NCBI GenBank assembly: GCA_033239005.1
Contig: BSQZ01000006.1
Coordinates: 6,747,501-6,811,500 of the forward strand
DNA: 64,000 nt
Reading direction: 5' to 3'
From: Lamellibrachia satsuma
Lineage: Eukaryota > Annelida > Polychaeta > Sabellida > Siboglinidae
Shown: positions 57,460 to 64,000 of the stretch, piece after piece
Position numbering within the stretch: the stretch's first letter is position 1
Layout of the letters: the number at the start of each line of letters is the position of its first letter
Notes under the pieces: generated by a model
Seen by the model: the letters and a program-made list of their open reading frames with translations, nothing else
Told to the model about the DNA's origin: nothing
Database searches by the model: none
Made by a program: the position numbers and the translations under genes

Positions 57460-58323
57460 ATAAGTGAATTTATTTTTATATGTTATACTGAGCTAACCCA
57501 TAAAAATGCTCTGTTGATAATTATCCTGATGACAAGGTTTTTTAAACCATTGGTAAACCAGGTTTTTTCTTACCTAATATATGCTTAATCTTTAACTTCT
57601 TAAAGCAAAACAAAAGTCATGGTTTTGGGGCAATGCACCTAAAAGAGCTAATAAAAACTAATCATTTGCAACTACAATCAAGAATCTCACGCTAGTGGAT
57701 TTCTCAGATATGTTCTAAGACGGAGGATTCTGGTTAAATCTCATTTATCCTGTTATCAATGTATATTGGGCGACCAATAAACACCTGACAGTTCAAAGAA
57801 ATGAACTTCCGTTGAGACACATTAAGTGCATGCCTTCAACCATATTCAAAGGATCAGCAGAAGCAACCCAAACTCTCAATCAAGCTAGCTGCTAAGTCAG
57901 AACGTGACAAGTTTAGTAAGCAAAATATGTTACAAAAGTTGAGTTTAGTTGCAAACAGCATGGCCATATCCTTTTGACAAGGTTTTCCTAGTTAACCACT
58001 GGCATGCTTCCACACAAATCTGTCTGGGTGTGATTTGTGTAGAAGTAAACGATGTTGTGGCTCGTCTGTGTTAAAACAACGGATGCTGGGATGATGGATG
58101 CGGATGACAGGCAGACAGTCATATCTTCTTTTCATCAAATTTCCCATGATCACCACTTTTCTTCCTTCTACTTTCATTTAGCGGTGTAGAACTTCCATCG
58201 TGTTTGTCAGTTGTTCAGTTTCATGGTGATCGGTTACCAAATGTTAAACACATCTCGCTGTATGATGTTTAAAATGCTAAAATTGCCTCTTTCATGGCTG
58301 TTAATTTCTTCTGTGTCACTCAG
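57460..58323 (+). other. Intron 11 end with a second copy of the foldback-like repeat
   Basis: The bases 57618-57720 match the reverse complement of the right arm at 22976-23085. The bases about 57918-57968 match the reverse complement of 22727-22780. The remainder up to the exon 12 acceptor shows nothing recognisable. Confidence 0.55.
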
Positions 58324-58435
58324 GTACTTCAGTGGGGTAGGTGGCGATGCTGTAAAGACCTGGCGGCGCGCCAAGCTGGCGGACTACTTTGGCTCCTTTA
58401 AGACCACAGACGCAAACGTGGAGCGGAAGGTCGAG
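58324..58435 (+). CDS. Exon 12: end of winged-helix, LADYF motif
   Basis: The acceptor is tctgtgtcactcag before 58324 and the donor is gag|gtaggt after 58435. One base completes arginine, giving AVRMRYF across the junction, then 37 codons (exit phase 0). It contains RRAKLADYFGSF, the conserved 'H..LA.YF' motif of STAND proteins, although the usual His is Arg-Arg-Ala here. A hAT-like element begins 12 bases past the donor. Confidence 0.9.
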
Positions 58436-58447
58436 GTAGGTGGTTGA

Positions 58448-59681
58448 GGGCTTCACGTTTGAAAACAACAGGCGAGCAATAAATCGCTCGCCTAAATATG
58501 CCAAATTAATTGAGGCGAACGATTTGTTAGTTGTTGTTTTTTACTATGTGGTGGCGCCACCATTTCCCATTCGGATTCTGTCGTTGTCGCCATGAAATTT
58601 TAATTGGTGCTTGTTGGCGCTGACTTTTGTACAAAGAAATAAATGTTTACTTTAGTAAACCCCATACATTGCAATTGGTGAAATGGTTTTGAATTGCAAC
58701 ATGTCATTGATTAATGTAGGCGTAGCCTAGGCAAAGCCACTGGCAGTGGCAGTGCCGTAGCTGTGTGCTGTGCCCAGGCCATGGCAGTGGCCACGACATG
58801 GCATGGATTTCGTGTGTGACTTTGCTTAGGCGGTTTGAAAATTGCAATTGAGGTTCACAAATACGCCATGTATAAGAATTAGATGTACACCCCTGTATAG
58901 TTATAACTCATAAATGCAGCTTAGTAGGCAACACCAATATAAACTGGGGAGAAATGGCATGCTTCCATTGCATATTCATGCCAAACGCACAACTCAAACT
59001 CAGTGCGCAAAAATATGAATTTGTCATCCGCACATAAAACAGTGAATCAATGTTAAGTGGTACCAGAGATGTGCGTCGTGAATTTATGTGTTCAGAGCGG
59101 TTGAAAGACGAAGTGGAACAATTACTAAAATTGTCGTTTTCAGTGTTTAATCAACTTTTACACTCCGTGTCAACTCATATGCATTTTCGGTAGCTCAGAT
59201 CCAGGTTATTATTTTTGATTCCCATTACAGCATAGTCGGTCAGTCAGATCGTAGCAAAATATTGTTGATCCCTTAACTAGTCCATAACTACATGTATACA
59301 TGTATTTTATTATTTTATTTATGTGACATTTAAACATAATATACATCGACTCTAGTCCACTCATTTGATAACTTTTTATAAACCGCGCGGCCAGCGTGGC
59401 TTCGATGGCGTTCTTGCAATCTTGGTGCAGCAGGCTTCGTTCGCCATCCCCGATGACGGATGATATGTGAACTCCGAATGTTGGAGCCTGAACACTGTGT
59501 TATAAATAGGTTAGACTTTCCTAGTGAATCTAATACTGAAGAAACTACTTGTCAAGACAAATACTTGCAGGCAGCGAGCGATTTTAACAATTGATTCAAG
59601 CGATAAATCGCTCCCTAGATTATTGATTTGCATGAGCGATAGGAAGCGAGAGCGATTGCTTTCCTCAAACGTGATGCCCTG
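58448..59681. mobile_element. hAT-like element inserted 12 bp past the exon 12 donor
   Basis: The left end is gggcttcacgtttga. The right end, read inverted, is cagggcatcacgtttga. Flanks are gtggttga (58440-58447) and atggttga (59682-59689), seven of eight matching. This fits a hAT insertion that lost the two outermost bases on the left. Subterminal gcgagc/gctcgc repeats occur at both ends. No transposase frame is seen. Confidence 0.75.
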
Positions 59682-59959
59682 ATGGTTGACACCATTATAA
59701 AGACAAGTGGCAGCAATGCCATGATAACAGCCACATAATAGATATGAATAAGCTGAAGGGATGTAAATTTTATTTTGTGTGCCATCTGAAAAAATGAAAA
59801 CTTGACGTTTTTCTGGTACTAATTTATGCCCCTGTCGGAGTAGCAACATTAAAAAATTTATTTTAATGTCTAAGAATACACATTCCATTTCAACTTCCAA
59901 ACATACCGTGTTCACAGGCGGCAACTCTTGCCGTTTACCCATAAGTCTTATTGATTTTC

Positions 59960-60560
<601 letters not shown>

Positions 60561-60639
60561 TGTGCATTTTGAACAAGGCTTTTTTGTATTATGGGATACA
60601 TCATTCATTTTCATTCGCACACAGCATGCAGTCTCCACC

Positions 60640-61790
60640 TTTGTTTTTACTGCAAATTGCAGCCAATCTCTGGCTTTATGCTAACGTTTAAATTGACCAT
60701 AATGCTTCTATTAGAAGGACACATTAGTTTCAACCATGACATCACTTGTGATATGAGATTTGCAGCCACAAATGTTTGATCTGTCCTTGGTAAGACTGTG
60801 GCTCTTAGTGATTTGTTAGTTTCTAAAAAGAAAGGTGTTCTTGCTGCCACCAAACGTGAAACTGTTGCATGTGTTGCTGAGACTTTACCTCCAGGTTACA
60901 TGTTCTATCATCGACCACGTTCAATTGGAGGTGTTTTTTGCTGTCAGAACATTTAAAAGTTAATAAATATTCTGTCCAGTATTGAATCCAGGTGTGTTGA
61001 AATTACAAATTCTTCTTTCTCGGAACATTTCATTTGCCTTAAAGAAGTTTATCATCCTCCAGGAGAAAGAGCTAATTTCTTTGAAACATTCCACTGTCTG
61101 TTGGAAGATTTGGCAATTCTGCATTCAGAATTTTATATATTTGGTTATTTATTCAGTCTTCATTTGGATACATCTACAATAATAACCATTGCCTTATGTG
61201 AGATCCTGACCTCATTTGATTTAAAACATGTTACTTTCTCAACACACATGTATGGCCACTAACTCATTCACAATGTAGATGTTAAAATTTACAGAACACC
61301 AGGATTATCAAAACAGAAGATATTTCATAGACCCATTCATAGATTCACATTGCTGCTTTGAACACTGATATTTTTGACTTATCAGATATCAGTTTTACAT
61401 TCACTAGCACCCAGTCATAGTCCGTGCCAACATGCCGGCTGCAAAATGGTATTGACATACCATGCAAACAGTTCACTGACATACCATGACAGCCGAACAA
61501 CATTAATCACAATATAATTTTTACATCAGCTACCGCTTACAATTACTAACTTTGCCATTACTTCCTGCAAGAAAGCCTAGACACCTTCGATCATCTAGTT
61601 CTAATTTCCTTTTTGTTCACTGAGTTGAAACTAACATTGGATCTAGGGTTTCTCAGTAGCTGCACCAACTCTGGAACTCTCTCCCTGTTAGTGTTAGGTC
61701 AACAGGAAATACCATTTTGCCATCATCGTTGACAACTGTAACTTTGAGAATGCCAAACCCTTTCGTGTTGATGTTGAAGTGAGGGTTTCA
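60640..61790 (+). pseudogene. Degenerate LINE fragment (endonuclease and C-terminal pieces)
   Basis: With several frame changes the + strand text shows LPPGYMFYHRPRS and IGG (about 60890-60930), then VEITNSSFSEHF, HPPG, CLLEDLAILHSEFYIFG (about 61088-61145) and SFDLKHVTFSTHMYGH-like text near 61216-61260. Together these form an APE endonuclease of an L2/CR1-like LINE. At about 61650-61780 a C-terminal piece ends with LWNSLPVSVRST. The central RT is missing, so this is an internally deleted relic. Confidence 0.6.
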
Positions 61791-61805
61791 GAGGATTTTG
61801 ACATG

Positions 61806-61922
61806 ATAGAAGTTTTTGTGTTGTATTGTTTGTCATGTGACATGCATACAGCAGTTGTTCTTCTGTTTTGTGTTCTATTGTTTGTCATGTGACATGCATA
61901 CAGCAGTTGTTCTTCTGTTTTG
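61806..61922 (+). repeat. 54-bp duplication, 2 copies
   Basis: The block tattgtttgtcatgtgacat followed by gcatacagcagttgttcttctgttttg occurs twice in tandem. Confidence 0.9.
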
Positions 61923-62749
61923 CACTAATTATCAGTGCGAAACACACCTGAAGAGCAACTTTCACGAATATTTTAACTGTGCACAGTATCGTGAAATCCA
62001 ATTGTTGTACTGCTTGCATTTCACTAATTACTGTAACAGGGAACGGGGGATGGGGGATTAGATTTAATATAACTGCTTACGGCTACTATCTCCGTTCTCT
62101 TGTGAGCAAGATCACGCAGCGAATCCAATTTGCACAGCGATTTATTACAACGAATATAAACTCAACATCTGGTAAATACATGACTTTAAGCTATGCTATG
62201 TAACATTTAACTTAACTTAAAGATATAAAAGAGGAAGAAGAGCACCTCCATCCTCCTGTGTCACCTCCATCCTGTGTCACCTCCATCCTCCCGTGTCACC
62301 TCCATCCTGTGTCACCTCCATCCTCCTGTGTCACCTCCACCCTCCTGTGTCACCTCCTTATACAGAGTATCTCCCTTACATCATGTGATTATTGTTTTAA
62401 TGTATGCAAGACTCCTGGCCCTCTAGTGGGTAGATATATATATATCTATTAACTCTACGATACAATCAGTGGGTGCCAGTTTACACTCATTTTGAGCATG
62501 CGCAGCAAACTTGTGGATGTATATGACCATATGGGTTTGTTTTGGGTCTTACAGATTTGTTTTACAGTCTTAGAGGTGTGCATCACTGGCACCTATGAGT
62601 GTCCATGCCTTTTATATTAAACAAGATTCAAATGCAGACTTAATCAGCAGACATCAAGTCCATTCATTGTGTTTCTGTTGGAAAATTATATAACTACACA
62701 GTAATATTAAAACAAACCATGATCGTGTCTGGTCTTATTGTGTTTGCAG
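61923..62749 (+). other. Intron 12 end with a short CACCTCC repeat
   Basis: A short array of tgtcacctccatcctcc units with length variants lies at 62243-62358. The rest up to the exon 13 acceptor shows nothing recognisable. Confidence 0.6.
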
Positions 62750-62866
62750 GAGTATCCGTTTCATCTGATTGCTGTCAATGGCAGAGACAGACTGGAGGAG
62801 TTCCTCGTTGAATCGCTTGTCGTTGTTAAAGTGCCTAACGACAAACTTATACAGTTCTGGCTAAAG
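62750..62866 (+). CDS. Exon 13: start of C-terminal helical superstructure
   Basis: The acceptor is ttattgtgtttgcag before 62750 and the donor is aag|gtgagt after 62866. Thirty-nine codons, phase 0 to 0. It contains EYPFHLIAVNGRDRLEEFLV ('lpyHl..ag....l...l.d') and ends LIQFWLK, matching the 'dLl.YW' motif that leads into the C-terminal repeats. The gene continues right of the window. No further exon was recognised in 62867-64000. Confidence 0.9.
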
Positions 62867-63950
62867 GTGAGTTACTAAAGTATTTCCTTAAAATACACTG
62901 GGAATCAATGTAAAGAGAAGACAATTTGTATAATGTAGGTAGATGAAAACATGAAACAAAACATTGTTTTTATAAATGTGCATGTATTTTATCAATCCAC
63001 ATGATTATGCAGAAACCTTCTTTACTTTACTAAAGTTGATAAAGTACTATTTGGGCCATTCCGTGGTTTTTCGCGTTACATTTTTACCATGGTTTTTTCT
63101 TTTAAACTGCTGTAATTTTAATAATTATACATTGTAAAGTATGTTTCTTTGCTATTGTACTAGTTATGGTAGCTGGGGCGGCTAACATGTAAGTTGATTT
63201 TTTTCTTCATAACATGCTTGGAAATAATGAACTGAACATCAACACCACAAATAATCATCCAGCACTATTGTCGTATTTCACCAATCCATCCTTTAAAAAA
63301 CAGTCCTTTGGGAAATCCCCCTGACTTAGAAACGCTGACGATGTTTCCATAGTAACGACTGCGAGTGCTTTGAGTCTGCGCATGCTTAGAACCAGTGTAA
63401 ATTCGCTCGCCGTGAATGTGGAACATATCGTCTGGTTAGTGTGATTCAAGTACATTGCAGTACGATGCCTACCTACATTAATCGGCAAATACCAGCGGCT
63501 AATTTAGGTTAATGGGCCTTTGACGCCATAACTGAACCCTCTAGTGGCTGTGACCCCGCTGGATAACAGGCCAATCAAATGGTCTTGTGCACGTGTGAAC
63601 AACTGACCATGTGCCCTGACACTGAGCTGGCGTAATCCAATCTGGCAAAATTAAGAAATTATATTAGAAAGGGCCTTTATGTTTTTTGTCAACAATATGT
63701 AAAATGCCAGTGAAAAACGTCACATTTCTAGCATTAAACATGTGTCTATTGACATTTCTGTTATCACTAACAACCAGGAAATGTTGCCTAATTCCATGTT
63801 TTATAAAACTACAACACTTGCGATGCTGAAATGCGGCGTATGAACACGTCTTACATGTAGGCAACAGTACACCAATTTTAATTACGATTGGTGAAGGGAT
63901 ACACTGCCACTTTTGGCTGTCATTCAACTTTTAACACTTTTTCATGGTGG
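62867..63950 (+). other. Intron 13 start, no gene seen
   Basis: No further exon of the NTPase gene and no array recognised. The minus-strand frames at 63255-63488 and 63664-63927 have no recognisable family. Confidence 0.5.
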
Positions 63951-63954
63951 TGTA

Positions 63955-64000
63955 GCACAAAGGTTCTCAACCTTTTTGCCTCCAAGGCCTTGTGTCCAAT
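63955..64000. mobile_element. Possible start of a hAT-like element at window edge
   Basis: The string cacaaaggttctcaacctttttgcc resembles the CA..GGTTCTCAACC..TTT start of Charlie-type hAT terminal repeats. Only about 45 bases are visible, so the other end and target duplication cannot be tested. Confidence 0.35.

Noticed and set aside
59511..59942. 143-residue minus-strand frame
   Set aside because: It crosses the right end of the hAT-like element at 59681, so it cannot be a single ancestral gene; no domain.

Overview
This is a eukaryotic, almost certainly metazoan, genomic window. Its coding potential is split into short exons with GT/GC-AG borders. The space between them holds APE-type non-LTR retrotransposons of several clades, a truncated LTR element, DIRS-like reverse transcriptase pieces, hAT-like elements and about twenty minisatellites. 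The mix fits a marine invertebrate (mollusc, cephalochordate, cnidarian or similar). I cannot name the species.

One host gene runs along the + strand through the whole window. I could place 13 internal exons (5289-5422, 7508-7641, 9870-9968, 16768-16917, 17067-17203, 22032-22143, 23183-23290, 23775-23948, 25991-26178, 48794-48963, 51527-51689, 58324-58435, 62750-62866). All twelve joins keep the reading phase and give 599 uninterrupted codons. The product is a STAND-class NTPase of the DUF4062-NACHT type (nephrocystin-3-like / TEP1-like / DDB_G0287407-like). The parts visible are the end of the N-terminal DUF4062 domain, a linker, a P-loop (GAMGTGKSS), a Walker B strand (TLIFIDALNQ), the helical and winged-helix regions, and the start of the C-terminal helical superstructure. 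Both ends of the gene lie outside the window.

Layout. 1-3160: minus-strand LINE. 3240-5288: intron with a DNA-element-like repeat. 5289-11530: exons 1-3, a dispersed repeat family and 28-, 43- and 42-bp minisatellites. 11540-16060: degenerate minus-strand LINE containing 54- and 45-bp arrays. 16531-26178: exons 4-9, a CpG-rich block, a long-inverted-repeat element and a 1.8-kb pyrimidine-rich array filling intron 8. 26179-48793: a 22.6-kb intron 9 built from two copies of one segment (A, 27263-37009; B, 38079-48776), joined by a truncated LTR element. Copy A carries a 3.8-kb CR1-like LINE whose empty site is preserved in copy B. Copy B keeps about 4.5 kb, including DIRS-like sequence, that copy A lacks. 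48794-58323: exons 10-12, 37-bp arrays, two RTE-like LINEs, a LINE fragment and a hAT-like element with a perfect 8-bp target duplication. 58436-64000: a second hAT-like element 12 bp from a splice donor, AT and 34-bp arrays, a LINE fragment, exon 13, and the apparent start of another hAT-like element.

The host gene is the only one I can support. The transposons do not act with it; they mainly explain why about 1.8 kb of coding sequence occupies 57.6 kb. I see no bacterial-type operon, CRISPR array, or convincing tRNA or rRNA gene.
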